Below, piece after piece: positions 42,707 through 52,106 of a DNA stretch of 58,494 nt. Where the stretch lies: positions 1 through 58,494 of the forward strand of contig JAZQIV010000118.1 in the NCBI GenBank assembly GCA_045541305.1. The letters are read 5' to 3'. Below the pieces are notes generated by a model, which was given only the letters and a program-made list of their open reading frames with translations, did not search any database and was not told the DNA's origin. Position 1 is the stretch's first letter. Each line of letters begins with the position of its first letter. The position numbers and the translations under genes are program-made. This stretch comes from RGIG3009 sp045541305. Its GTDB lineage: Bacteria; Bacillota; Clostridia; Oscillospirales; Acutalibacteraceae.

Positions 42707-44812
42707 TTAACGTAGTGATAATTCGGTGTACACCGATTGAATAAAGCTAATAGCCTGCTGCACCAAGGTGTAAAATAACAAAAGCAGGAAGCAAATGACA
42801 GCCATGCCGAAAATCGTCAGAAGAATCGAGAAAAACGTTCCGGCAAAACCGTATTGGTGAATACTTTGCAGGCCAATGAACAACAGCAACGCGCTCCACA
42901 ATAAACCAACCGTCGAAATAATTGTCATAATCGCAGCTTCTTCTCCGGTCAGAATGTTGGACAACAGCGTGTTCACAAAAATCGAAATCAAGTACGGCAC
43001 CAGCGCATACGAACAGGTAGCCGTGATCTCTTTCAAAGTGCCTTTACCGTTCAGCAACGTACAAACCGACCAGTTCGCAATGATGAACAATACCATCAAT
43101 CCGATCGTAAACAACAGCGTCGTGGCAAAGTTGTAATCCATAGGGCGGCTCATATTGAACGAATACCCCGTATAGAAGAAGGAGAACGTATCCAAGAAGA
43201 ACCACGCCACCATTAGGATCACGGATATTCTCAACGAATGAATCTTACGATCCTTAAACTGTGCAAAACCATCCGCGGGGTGCAACGTTGTGTACACCGG
43301 GAACAGGTATTTGGTTTCCAAAGCAGAGTATGCCGTTCCATCCACCAAAGCGGAACGTTTCTTGATGGCTCTGACAATCAACCAAATGACAACACACAGG
43401 ACGATAACCACTAAAATGATCCACAAGTATTGCTCGTTTACAAATTCTTTGCGGTATTCACGCAAGGATTTAGAATACTCTTCATGCGCACCGGCAAGCT
43501 TAAAATATTCCATTGCTTTTGCATACTCGCCCAACGTATCATAAACCGTGCCGATTCCGTAATACGCATACTGACTGTTGGTGCTCAGCTGCATCACCTG
43601 TGACCAAATATCCAATGCCGCATCGGTATCGGTTGTATTCAGCATCGAAAATGCTTTACGCAGTAAAGTACCGTAATCGCTCGGTCGGAACGAGTGAATC
43701 AGATTTTTACCGGAATCCAAAACATAGATGGTATTCCCAATGCTCTCCAACGCAACCGGAGTGGTAAAACCGCCAATCTGCTCGCTGTATGTACCGAATT
43801 CCGCAATCAATTCACCGTTTGTGGTGTACTGGAACACACGACCGCGACCGGAATCCAGCAGGTTAATATACCCGTCGCTATCAATATCCACATCGATAAA
43901 TGTCGTCTTCTTGGAACCGATGGAAAACCCGCGATCCCATTCCTGATCGCCAAAAATGAGGTCCTCGGTTAAGATATCCGAACCGGAATAATTGAGGCGG
44001 CGCACTGTCCCTTTTTTCGCGGTGCTCCCATTTTCGGAAGTAACGGTATACAAAAAACCGTACGAATCCACGTCAAAGTTATTGAAGACAGTCGGTGTGA
44101 TACGCGTAAGACCCTTGCGCTGCTCCTTGGTCATAAACCGTTTCCAAATGTAGTCGTAGATCATCTCTGCCGACTGCACGATCGGGTTGCTGCCGAAGAA
44201 GTGCATGAAGTTGCCTTGCGCATCATAAACAAACGCGCCCTTATTGATACTTTCCACCAAAATATACAGCTGGTCACGGTTATCCACCGTCACCTTGGAA
44301 GCCATAAACGGTGAATCGGTATCTAACAATTTTTCATCCGGACGGGTGATCACTTGAGTAACCGTTCCGGTTTCACGTTCGATTTGGATCACCTCATAAT
44401 TATCCGGATGTGCAATATAAAAGTTCCCCTTGCTGTTCAAGGCAAGACCGGTAGCACCGGTGATATCCTTTTGCTCACCATCCGGCAACACAAACGTATC
44501 GTAAACGGTTTTAACGTGCAACGAGGCATCCAGCTCCACGATACGGCCGTTACCGCTGTCCAGAATATAAAAACTATCTTTACCGTCGTAGTAAAAATCC
44601 TGAGGAGCATTGAGCGGCACTTCCAAGCCCATGTCGGTACTGTCGTACCGCACCCCCGGAACGTAACCAACCGGTGCGGCGGTGGACTCACCATAATCGT
44701 TATACTCATATCCCTGATACGGCGTATACGATATGGATTTCGCCCCAACAGAAAGACCGACGGACAGCAGACAAACGACCGCCAAAACTCCGATAATCCA
44801 TTTTTTCTTCAT
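42707..44812 (-). CDS. Beta-propeller / TPR / YIP1 membrane protein
   Basis: A 701-residue protein in several parts. A signal segment (1-25) precedes an NHL-type beta-propeller (about 50-375, with GNGRIVELDASLHV, TGATGLALNSKGNFYIAHPD and DVDIDSDGYINLLDSGRGR). TPR-like helices (about 385-450, YAYYGIGTVYDTLGEYAKAM) and a transmembrane helix (about 465) follow. The C-terminal YIP1-like domain has about five helices. It is probably an envelope sensor or scaffold that links extracellular glycan capture to the permeases; the exact role is unknown. The ATG at 44812 is chosen because GAGGA is eight bases upstream. Confidence 0.78.
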   Translation of the reverse strand: MKKKWIIGVLAVVCLLSVGLSVGAKSISYTPYQGYEYNDYGESTAAPVGYVPGVRYDSTDMGLEVPLNAPQDFYYDGKDSFYILDSGNGRIVELDASLHVKTVYDTFVLPDGEQKDITGATGLALNSKGNFYIAHPDNYEVIQIERETGTVTQVITRPDEKLLDTDSPFMASKVTVDNRDQLYILVESINKGAFVYDAQGNFMHFFGSNPIVQSAEMIYDYIWKRFMTKEQRKGLTRITPTVFNNFDVDSYGFLYTVTSENGSTAKKGTVRRLNYSGSDILTEDLIFGDQEWDRGFSIGSKKTTFIDVDIDSDGYINLLDSGRGRVFQYTTNGELIAEFGTYSEQIGGFTTPVALESIGNTIYVLDSGKNLIHSFRPSDYGTLLRKAFSMLNTTDTDAALDIWSQVMQLSTNSQYAYYGIGTVYDTLGEYAKAMEYFKLAGAHEEYSKSLREYRKEFVNEQYLWIILVVIVLCVVIWLIVRAIKKRSALVDGTAYSALETKYLFPVYTTLHPADGFAQFKDRKIHSLRISVILMVAWFFLDTFSFFYTGYSFNMSRPMDYNFATTLLFTIGLMVLFIIANWSVCTLLNGKGTLKEITATCSYALVPYLISIFVNTLLSNILTGEEAAIMTIISTVGLLWSALLLFIGLQSIHQYGFAGTFFSILLTIFGMAVICFLLLLFYTLVQQAISFIQSVYTELSLR

Positions 44813-44822
44813 TTGCATTTCC

Positions 44823-45737
44823 TCATTTCAAACCGGAGTGTGTCATGGTTTCCATGACGGAACTCTGTGAGTAAACAAAGATCGCGATCGGCGGGATCAT
44901 CATCAAAACCGCAACGGCACATGCCGCACCGGTACGTCCGATACCGCCTGTGGAAATGGAAGACATAACAGCGTTCAAACCTTTCAAGTTTTCGCTGTAA
45001 ATGTATTCCGCCGAAGTGCCGGCATTCCACAGATCCTTAAATGCAAATATGATAAGCGTCATCCACGCGGGCTTGACGCTGGGCAGCACAATCTGTCCGA
45101 AAATGCGATATTCCGAAGCGCCGTCCACACGTGCGGCTTCCAGCGTGGAATCGGGAATCGAGGCCACCATGAACTGCCGCATCAGGAACACACCCATTGT
45201 GGAAGACAAATACGGCAGCACAATAGCAAAATAGCTATCCACCAAACCGAGCTTCGCCACGATTAGGTATTTCGGGATCGCCGTGACTTCCGCTGTAAAC
45301 AGCAACGTCCACACAAACAACTGGTTGACGAATTTACTGCCGAAAAAGCGTGCTTTTGCCAAAGGATACGCCGCCATCGATGACAACGCTACGTAAAGAA
45401 TCGTACCGAGGATCGTCACAAAAAAGCTATTAAACAAATACCGCGAGAACGGCACCCACAGATTATCCGTCAAGGATAATACCTGGCGGAAGTTATCCAA
45501 CGTGGGGTTATACACGAAGAAACGCGGCGGATAGGCAAATATTTCTTCCAACGGTTTAAGCGATTGCAAAATCGAATAAACCAACGGCAGCGCCATGAAC
45601 GAGCACACAATAAGCAAAAAGAGGAAAATTCCGATAGTTCCTCCTGCAGAACGGGACAGGCGCACACGTTTGCGAGACCGATAGTTAAATCGGATTCGCT
45701 GATATAAAGCTGTAATCGTACTCATTTCCTTCACCAT
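44823..45737 (-). CDS. ABC sugar transporter permease (MalG type), pair 1
   Basis: A 304-residue permease with six helices after a basic N-terminal tail (YRSRKRVRLSR). EAA loop: LEAARVDGASEYRIFGQIVLP. It forms the transmembrane pore with the MalF-type subunit 13 bp upstream, importing the ligand delivered by the large binding protein. The start is taken as the ATG at 45737; an ATG at 45725 is also possible, since neither has ideally spaced ribosome-site bases. An external ATPase is required. Confidence 0.9.
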   Translation of the reverse strand: MVKEMSTITALYQRIRFNYRSRKRVRLSRSAGGTIGIFLFLLIVCSFMALPLVYSILQSLKPLEEIFAYPPRFFVYNPTLDNFRQVLSLTDNLWVPFSRYLFNSFFVTILGTILYVALSSMAAYPLAKARFFGSKFVNQLFVWTLLFTAEVTAIPKYLIVAKLGLVDSYFAIVLPYLSSTMGVFLMRQFMVASIPDSTLEAARVDGASEYRIFGQIVLPSVKPAWMTLIIFAFKDLWNAGTSAEYIYSENLKGLNAVMSSISTGGIGRTGAACAVAVLMMIPPIAIFVYSQSSVMETMTHSGLK

Positions 45738-45750
45738 TCCTCACTATCGG

Positions 45751-46656
45751 TCAATCCGTGAATTTCTTCAGAGCCTTCTGAATCAACACCCACGACAAAA
45801 TCATCATAAGGAACAACACAACCGAAATAGCAGACGAATAGCCAAGCTCATATCGATTGTCCGCATAGTCCAAACTGTGCAGTAAAATGGTGTGCGTCGA
45901 ATAACCGGTACTCGGGAAACCGGTTAGTGCCTTGTTGTGGTAACCCACAGCAAATGCACTGGAAATCTGCATAACCGCACCGAACAACAGCTGCGGGCCC
46001 ATCTGAGGAAGTGTTACATAGTACAACTCCTGCCAACGGTTACGCAAGCCGTCCAGTGCCGCTGCCTCGTAATAGCTGGGGTCCAACGCCTGCAAACCGG
46101 CAACAAAGGACAAAAAGCCGGTACCAAAACTCAACCAAATGATAACGATCAAGGTAACACCGAAATTGTATCGCGCATCGGTCAACCATGTGATCGGGTC
46201 GGTGATTACACCGAATTGAATCAACAAGTTATTCAAGAAACCGGCACTATCCGACGAGAACAAATACTGCCACACAAAGTATACGTTACCGGCCAGCGTA
46301 GGCGCATACATCAGCAACGTAACGCCGGTTCGCACAGCACGAGGCATTTCATTTATCAACCACGCGACCACAAAACTGATCAAAAATCCCACCGGGCCGG
46401 TGATTACGGCGTAAATCAACGTATTTTTCAACGCGATCATAAAAATTTCATCATCGATGAAAATACGCACGTAATTCGATAAGCCGACAAAGTTCGGTGT
46501 CTGTACCATGTTGAAATCCGTAAAGCTCAACAGCACGGCAGCCAATACCGGGATCAACATAAAGACAACAAAAAGCGTGAAAAAGGGAGCCAATAACACA
46601 TAGAACGGTACGTTTCGTTTCATCTCTTTGCGAGATAACCCATACGGTCTTTTCAC
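45751..46656 (-). CDS. ABC sugar transporter permease (MalF type), pair 1
   Basis: A 301-residue permease with six helices. The EAA loop YYEAAALDGLRNRWQELYYVTLP is seen near residue 205, and LSFTDFNMVQTPNFVGLSNY is the usual first external loop. The start is GTG at 46656 with AAGGGGGAG about six bases upstream; an in-frame ATG at 46674 would overlap the previous stop codon. The solute-binding protein gene ends 14 bp upstream, so SBP, MalF and MalG form one import unit. Confidence 0.9.
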   Translation of the reverse strand: MKRPYGLSRKEMKRNVPFYVLLAPFFTLFVVFMLIPVLAAVLLSFTDFNMVQTPNFVGLSNYVRIFIDDEIFMIALKNTLIYAVITGPVGFLISFVVAWLINEMPRAVRTGVTLLMYAPTLAGNVYFVWQYLFSSDSAGFLNNLLIQFGVITDPITWLTDARYNFGVTLIVIIWLSFGTGFLSFVAGLQALDPSYYEAAALDGLRNRWQELYYVTLPQMGPQLLFGAVMQISSAFAVGYHNKALTGFPSTGYSTHTILLHSLDYADNRYELGYSSAISVVLFLMMILSWVLIQKALKKFTD

Positions 46657-46670
46657 AACGACTCCCCCTT

Positions 46671-49565
46671 TCAATCTAATTTGAATTCGATCCGCTTACG
46701 CGTGATTTCATCGTTAATCGCTTTGTTGTAAATTGCCAACGCACGGCGCGGGGTATTCTCATCCGCAATCGCTGCGCGAAGTGCAGTGGTCAACGAACGA
46801 TCCACTGTGTAGTTACCTAACACTTCAGGATTATTCTTGACTTGTTCCAGCTGCGCTTCAATAATCGCCAATTCTTCCTCGGTCCAACCAAAATTACGGA
46901 GCGCCTCACGGTTTGCGGGTGCGATACGTCCGATAATACCCAAAATGCCTTCCAATTCTTTGCCGTAGGCGGTCTGTGCATTCGCGCCGCACCACCATTC
47001 GATAAAGCGGAACGCCTCATCATCCACGCCGCGCTCTGCGGCCGAAGACATCATAACACAACCGGTGGAAGCACCAAGCTGCGTGCAATCAATCGAGCCA
47101 TCCTCACGCGGTGTGCCGGGCATCAGCGTGAAATCCCAAAGGCCACGAATCTCCGGAGCTGTGGCGATCAACTGTGTATAGAAAAGATAAGACGAAACAC
47201 CGGCCGGTGCATCACCGCTGCGGAAACGGTTAAAGAAACTGATTTCACGGCTAATGCCGTAGATACGGTACAATTCCACCGTCTGTTCAAACGCCGAATA
47301 CGCAGCTTCCGTATCAAACATGGTCTTGGTCAACGCATCGTTATAGAACTGACCCCCACGTTGGAACAGGAAACGTGCGAACGAGGCAACCGCCAACGAG
47401 CTGCCTTGGTTTACCGCATTACCTTCCGGCCAACCGAACTGCAGATTCTTACTTTGCAGCACCTCCAACACGCGGTAGAATTCATCCCACGTTTGCGGAG
47501 GTGTTAATCCCAAGGATTCAAACACGTCTGTGCGATAGAAGAAAAACTCCGTATTCTGCGATTCCGGTGCCGCATAAACACCGCCTTGATATTCAAAGGG
47601 CGTCCATGCCGAAGCGTAGGTTTCGGCTTTCAGGGTGGACAAATCGAATTTACTCAAATCCACCAAAGCACCACGAGCCGCCAGGTTGACCGGCGTAGTG
47701 GCACCAACCGTCAAGGAAACGTCCGGGCCTTTGCCGGCAAGCGTTGCTTTGATCAACGTGGCATCACCCGTAACCAAGTTCAGCACAACCGGGATATTGG
47801 TTTGTTGGGTAAATTCTTCCTCAATCAAACGGTTGACAATCTGCGCCTGATCTCGGCCAACACCCGCCCACACTAAAATGGCATTTTGGTCATCCAAGCT
47901 GGCGGAACCAACCGAGTTATAATCATTGAAGAACGTGTACAAAAACCGCATAAAGCCATAGCCGAAATCCTTAAAGAAATTGGCGTTGGCTTTCGGTAAT
48001 TGCGCACCGACAGGTTGATAATACAAGCAATCAATCTCCAACGATTGACCGCCCAGAGTCAGCAGCAACGAGGCCAGGCTCTCGATACTGCCCTTAAAGT
48101 TGGTTAAACGGTCGGTAATAAAATAACTATCCGCTGCTAACTCTTCAAATACGGTAAGCGATTTGGCGATGGTTGCAGCGGCCGCCGCCGTTTTACCGAG
48201 ATCGCGCTCAATGGATTCTACAACCACCTTCAAGCGGTCGCACACGTCGGTCAAGTCAGTCACCAAATTGGGAAGCTGCCCTTCCAGGTCGTAATCCTGA
48301 TAAATACTGGGCGTTGTACTGGTGATCATGATGATTTCACGGTAAATCTCGTTGAGATCCAGTACCGCCTGCTGTACTTCACGCAAAGGCATTGCCAAAT
48401 CACCGGATGTGCACTCCAGCGTGATAGTGTCGCCTTTTTTGAGGTAAACGAGTAACGGTTGGTCATCCCCCACCGTTTTAATGTACCAGTTTTGCTTGTA
48501 TCCAAACACAAGCTTGTTGGCTTCGGCAAACGGGATTTCTCCATTTATGTACAAACGGCGATAGGCGTTCAAGCCTTCGCTGGTGTTCTGCCGTACACGA
48601 AAAGCCAGTTGATACAACCCATCTGCCGGCACATCGACTTTCCAGGTGATATACGAACCGCTTTGTGTCCAGCCGGAGCCACCAATGATATTTAATTTCG
48701 TGTGGTAGGGATCACTCGGCACTGTTCCGCAAGTGGAACGGTCATAGGTAGGATACAACGTAGACACGTTTTTTTCGATTGCCTTTTCGGCCTCTTGACG
48801 TGTGACATCGCCCGTTGCATAATCGGATTCACTATATTGTGCCAAGTACTCTTCGTAAGAAATCAACTGAACGTTATCAAGCGCTACCTGTGAAATCACC
48901 AAGGCTTCCTGAGCGCAAGCAAAGCGCACAGTGTGTTCGCCCGCTTCAAAAGCAAACAAATACGGTTCAGCATACATACCCAGCGTATCACGCAAGCCCT
49001 GCGTGTGCCACCGGGGAGCCTCAATCTGCTCGGGACGCATATCGTTTCCCAAGGAATCTTTTTCGTAATCGACAGCATCTGCAGGCAGGTCATCCGTCCA
49101 CAAACGCGGCAACAAAATTTCTTGTGCTTCCGCAAATAACAGCTGACCGTCAATCATCACCGAAATCGAGATATCTTTTCCGGTACCCTCCAACGGGTAA
49201 TAGGTCGGATAAATGGAGTACACGCCGCCTTCTTCAACGGTAAAAGTCCACTCAACCCATTCCGATGCATCATCCAAGCGTACGCCTTCCACCGCATCCA
49301 ATGTGGTGCGATCCGCCGTTTCTGATAACACAACACCGACCGGCAGCACCTGAACCGCCGGACGGTTTTGCTCAGATACCGTCGAATAATAATTGAAATA
49401 GGATTCTACTTTGGTGGCAGTCGTATTACTGTCGGCCGACGAATCCACAACAGAATCTGTTACAAGATTTTCATCAGCGGCAACCGAGACGGAAGCGAAA
49501 CCGCTTCCGACGATATACGTCAATAAGCCAAGCAAAGCGACAAGTTTCCGACTACTTGTTTTCAA
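46671..49565 (-). CDS. Very large ABC solute-binding protein with N-terminal glycan-binding-like modules
   Basis: A 964-residue exported protein. The signal peptide is about residues 1-30 and there is no lipobox Cys. Residues 45-420 form two beta-sandwich modules resembling CBM or galactose-binding folds (EWVEWTFTVEEGGVYSIYPTY; SYITWKVDVPADGLYQLAFR). A helical linker spans about 430-545. The solute-binding domain starts near residue 560 (AILVWAGVGRDQAQIVNRLI, GKGPDVSLTVGATTPVNLAA, QTWDEFYRVLEVL). TTG at 49565 is preferred over a GTG at 49574 that lies on the AGGGAG site. It is the first gene of the second array, with the AraC-type operator upstream. Confidence 0.83.
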   Translation of the reverse strand: MKTSSRKLVALLGLLTYIVGSGFASVSVAADENLVTDSVVDSSADSNTTATKVESYFNYYSTVSEQNRPAVQVLPVGVVLSETADRTTLDAVEGVRLDDASEWVEWTFTVEEGGVYSIYPTYYPLEGTGKDISISVMIDGQLLFAEAQEILLPRLWTDDLPADAVDYEKDSLGNDMRPEQIEAPRWHTQGLRDTLGMYAEPYLFAFEAGEHTVRFACAQEALVISQVALDNVQLISYEEYLAQYSESDYATGDVTRQEAEKAIEKNVSTLYPTYDRSTCGTVPSDPYHTKLNIIGGSGWTQSGSYITWKVDVPADGLYQLAFRVRQNTSEGLNAYRRLYINGEIPFAEANKLVFGYKQNWYIKTVGDDQPLLVYLKKGDTITLECTSGDLAMPLREVQQAVLDLNEIYREIIMITSTTPSIYQDYDLEGQLPNLVTDLTDVCDRLKVVVESIERDLGKTAAAAATIAKSLTVFEELAADSYFITDRLTNFKGSIESLASLLLTLGGQSLEIDCLYYQPVGAQLPKANANFFKDFGYGFMRFLYTFFNDYNSVGSASLDDQNAILVWAGVGRDQAQIVNRLIEEEFTQQTNIPVVLNLVTGDATLIKATLAGKGPDVSLTVGATTPVNLAARGALVDLSKFDLSTLKAETYASAWTPFEYQGGVYAAPESQNTEFFFYRTDVFESLGLTPPQTWDEFYRVLEVLQSKNLQFGWPEGNAVNQGSSLAVASFARFLFQRGGQFYNDALTKTMFDTEAAYSAFEQTVELYRIYGISREISFFNRFRSGDAPAGVSSYLFYTQLIATAPEIRGLWDFTLMPGTPREDGSIDCTQLGASTGCVMMSSAAERGVDDEAFRFIEWWCGANAQTAYGKELEGILGIIGRIAPANREALRNFGWTEEELAIIEAQLEQVKNNPEVLGNYTVDRSLTTALRAAIADENTPRRALAIYNKAINDEITRKRIEFKLD

Positions 49566-49607
49566 ACGTAACACTCCCTATTACAAAAAAGATAAGCCTA
49601 TATTATC

Positions 49608-49636
49608 ATTATACAATTTGGTCGGTTGGTTTTCAC
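49608..49636 (-). promoter_or_regulatory. Promoter of the transport operon, activator type
   Basis: On the minus strand: -35 GTGAAA, a 17-bp spacer and -10 TATAAT. The geometry is the same as the nagA promoter, with the second half-site overlapping the -35. Confidence 0.72.
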
Positions 49637-49676
49637 TTTACATAATCGTTCCTTTATTGTATATTTCCGTCACCGG
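49629..49676 (-). promoter_or_regulatory. AraC-type operator, copy B (21-bp direct repeat)
   Basis: Half-sites on the minus strand begin ACGGAAATATACA (49670-49650) and ACGATTATGTAAA (49649-49629). It is the second copy of the block found before nagA, 14 kb away. Confidence 0.75.
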
Positions 49677-49680
49677 TATA

Positions 49681-49950
49681 CACTTTTCAAGCATACGAAC
49701 TGAAAAATACACCAACGCACCCATTCTAACGGTAGTAATTATAATACAAATTCACTAAAATTGCGATAACAATTGTTGTGATATTTGTTTACCTCTATTT
49801 TAGATTTGTGGAATTTTGGGGTCAACCGAGCGCGTTTTCGCCCTTTACCAGGCGCATTTTTCCTCGTGCATGACTGATTTGTGCAATAACTTGTTCGCTT
49901 TTTTTTTGACAAAACAAATGGTGTAAAAACCGACTCGTTTTTTGACAAAG
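49681..49950. other. Non-coding gap before the MATE gene
   Basis: About 270 bp of AT-rich sequence between the copy B operator and the MATE promoter. No convincing gene, RNA structure or repeat was seen. A stray TATAAT near 49737 has no matching -35. Confidence 0.5.
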
Positions 49951-49955
49951 CATAG

Positions 49956-49984
49956 TTGAAATCCACAGGACTGTGTGATAAAAT
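49956..49984 (+). promoter_or_regulatory. Predicted promoter of the MATE-HAD operon
   Basis: TTGAAA, a 17-bp spacer and TAAAAT, 38 bp before the start codon. Confidence 0.55.
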
Positions 49985-50022
49985 CGTCGTTGTGTTTTAC
50001 TTCCAAAGGAGGACTCCGGTCT

Positions 50023-51420
50023 ATGCGGAAAACATTATTCGGTGACCGCGCATTTTACAAGCGATTGTTCGCCTTGATGCTCCCCATCATGCTGCAAAAC
50101 GGAATCACAAATTTTGTCAACATGCTGGATAATATTATGATCGGTTCGGTCGGCACCACCCAAATGACCGGTGTGGCCGTTACCAACCAGTTGTTGTTTG
50201 TTTTTAACCTTTGCATTTTCGGCGTGGTTTCCGGTGCGGGAATTTTCGGCGCTCAGTTTTTTGGCAAGGGCGATCACGAAGGGGTTCGCCATACCATGCG
50301 CTTTAAACTGATCGCCGGCATTCTGTTAACCGCAGTCGGTATTCTGCTGTTCATATGCGGCGGAAGGGCTTTGCTGCAATTGTACATGCAAGGAGAGCAG
50401 AACGTTACGGACGTGACGGAAACCATGCGCCACGCAACCGACTACCTGCACATTATGCTCTTTGGTTTGATTCCTTATGCGATCACACAATGCTACAGCA
50501 GCACGTTGCGTGAAGCGGGTCGTTCTACCCCACCCATGGTAGCCGGCACCATTGCCGTTTTCGTAAACTTGGTGTTCAACTATTTGCTCATTTTCGGCAA
50601 ATTTGGCTTCCCGATGCTCGGCGTAAAAGGTGCTGCCCTGGCAACATTTCTCTCCCGCTTTGTCGAATTGGCGATCCTGGCTTGTTGGGCACATGCGCAC
50701 ACCGCACTGTTCCCATTCCTCAAAGGTGTTTACCGCAGTTTGTATGTACCAAAGCAGTTGATGGTGCAGCTCTTGGCAAAAGGCTTCCCGCTCATGCTCA
50801 ACGAAACGTTATGGGGCGCCGGTGTGGCGGCGGTTACGCAATGCTATTCTTTACACGGACTGAATGCAGTCGCCGCTTGTAACATTTCGCAAACGTTCTG
50901 GAACGTCTTTTCCATTGCATATATGGCGGTCGGCGTCGCAATCAGTATTATCATCGGGCAGCTTCTCGGTGCCAATCAACTGAAAGAGGCGAAAGCCGCC
51001 TCATACAAGCTGCTCACCATCTCCTTTCTTTTGGCAGTGGGTGTCGCCCTCTTATATTGTGTTTGCGCGGAGTTTATCCCGCTTGCGTACAACACCTCCG
51101 CCGATATTCGCCACCTGGCAACCCGCCTTATGCAAATAACAGCGTTGGCAATGCCGTTTGATGCAGTGGCGCACTCCTCGTATTTCACACTGCGATCCGG
51201 CGGAAAGATCATGATTACCTTCCTGTTCGACAGCGGCTGCATGTGGGCTGTTAACTTTGTATTGGCATTTGTGTTATCTGAGTATACCGCACTTCCCTTC
51301 ACCGCAATCTTCGCCGTTGTGCAGGCCGTTGCCATTATCAAATCCGTTTTGGGCATCATCCTGGTGCGGAAAGGTTTCTGGGTGAAAAATATCGTAGCAA
51401 AGGAAGAAACTATATCATGA
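50023..51420 (+). CDS. MATE family efflux transporter
   Basis: A 465-residue MATE (MOP superfamily) cation-coupled multidrug or metabolite exporter with twelve hydrophobic helices. Motifs: LPIMLQNGITNFVNMLDNIMIGSVG at the first helices, FGVVSGAGIFGAQFFGKGD, and FGLIPYAITQCYSSTLREAG between helices 4 and 5. The ATG at 50023 follows AAAGGAGG. The last bases overlap the HAD gene as ATGA, so the two are co-translated. Substrate unknown. Confidence 0.9.
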   Translation: MRKTLFGDRAFYKRLFALMLPIMLQNGITNFVNMLDNIMIGSVGTTQMTGVAVTNQLLFVFNLCIFGVVSGAGIFGAQFFGKGDHEGVRHTMRFKLIAGILLTAVGILLFICGGRALLQLYMQGEQNVTDVTETMRHATDYLHIMLFGLIPYAITQCYSSTLREAGRSTPPMVAGTIAVFVNLVFNYLLIFGKFGFPMLGVKGAALATFLSRFVELAILACWAHAHTALFPFLKGVYRSLYVPKQLMVQLLAKGFPLMLNETLWGAGVAAVTQCYSLHGLNAVAACNISQTFWNVFSIAYMAVGVAISIIIGQLLGANQLKEAKAASYKLLTISFLLAVGVALLYCVCAEFIPLAYNTSADIRHLATRLMQITALAMPFDAVAHSSYFTLRSGGKIMITFLFDSGCMWAVNFVLAFVLSEYTALPFTAIFAVVQAVAIIKSVLGIILVRKGFWVKNIVAKEETIS

Positions 51421-52028
51421 TCAAGCATTATATCTTCGATTTAGGAAACGTTTTGGCAAGGTTTGATCCGCGCGCTATGACTGCCGCTTGTGTATCGGAC
51501 GAAACAATGATCGATCCCATCTGTGATGTTGTGTTCGAGCGTGCGTACTGGGATTTGTTGGATAAAGGCGCACTCAGCGATAACGAATTCAAGTTGATTT
51601 TGCACCACCTGCTTCCCAAAGAATGGCAGGAGTTAGGATGCCGCGTGTTTGAGAATTGGGTGCAAAACATGCCGCCGATTGCCGGCATGGAACAGTTAGT
51701 AGCCGATCTGAAAGAAAGCGGCGCTTCGCTGTATTTGATTTCCAATATCAGCGTCGGTTTTTCCGAAACGTATCGTCGTGTCCCCTGGCTTTGCAAGTTG
51801 CTGGGTTTGTTTGATGGCTTGGCGTTTTCCGGGCCCTTGCAAACTGTCAAACCACAGCCGGCTATCTTTGAATATCTGTTGCGCACGTATCACCTCGACC
51901 CAAAAGATTGTCTGTTCATTGACGACAGTCCGTTGAACATCGACGGCGCCAAAGTCGTTGGCATACCGGGGTATTTGTTTGACGGCGACGCCAATGCCTT
52001 GAGGAACTATATTCAAAGCCAAAAATGA
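51417..52028 (+). CDS. HAD family hydrolase
   Basis: A 203-residue HAD-superfamily phosphatase-like protein, subfamily IA. Motif I is HYIFDLGNVLARFDPR (nucleophile position D in FDLGNVL). Motif II is LYLISNIS, the Lys of motif III is in LQTVKPQPAIFEYLL, and motif IV is LFIDDSPLNIDGA. FDLGNV-type enzymes include alpha-D-glucose-1-phosphatase-like proteins. It starts at the ATG at 51417, overlapping the MATE gene by four bases. Its former terminator is interrupted by the insertion element just after the stop. Confidence 0.9.
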   Translation: MIKHYIFDLGNVLARFDPRAMTAACVSDETMIDPICDVVFERAYWDLLDKGALSDNEFKLILHHLLPKEWQELGCRVFENWVQNMPPIAGMEQLVADLKESGASLYLISNISVGFSETYRRVPWLCKLLGLFDGLAFSGPLQTVKPQPAIFEYLLRTYHLDPKDCLFIDDSPLNIDGAKVVGIPGYLFDGDANALRNYIQSQK

Positions 52029-52106
52029 AAAGCACCGAGGTGTTATGAACCGCCCCAAATTGTGCGGACAGCACAGAAAAGCACCTAATGGCAGCAAGAA
52101 ATAAAT

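Noticed and set aside
49575..49966. Short open frames in the gap between the transport operon and the MATE gene
   Set aside because: No ribosome sites, biased toward basic residues by AT-rich sequence, and no similarity to known proteins or to the 36-residue peptides.
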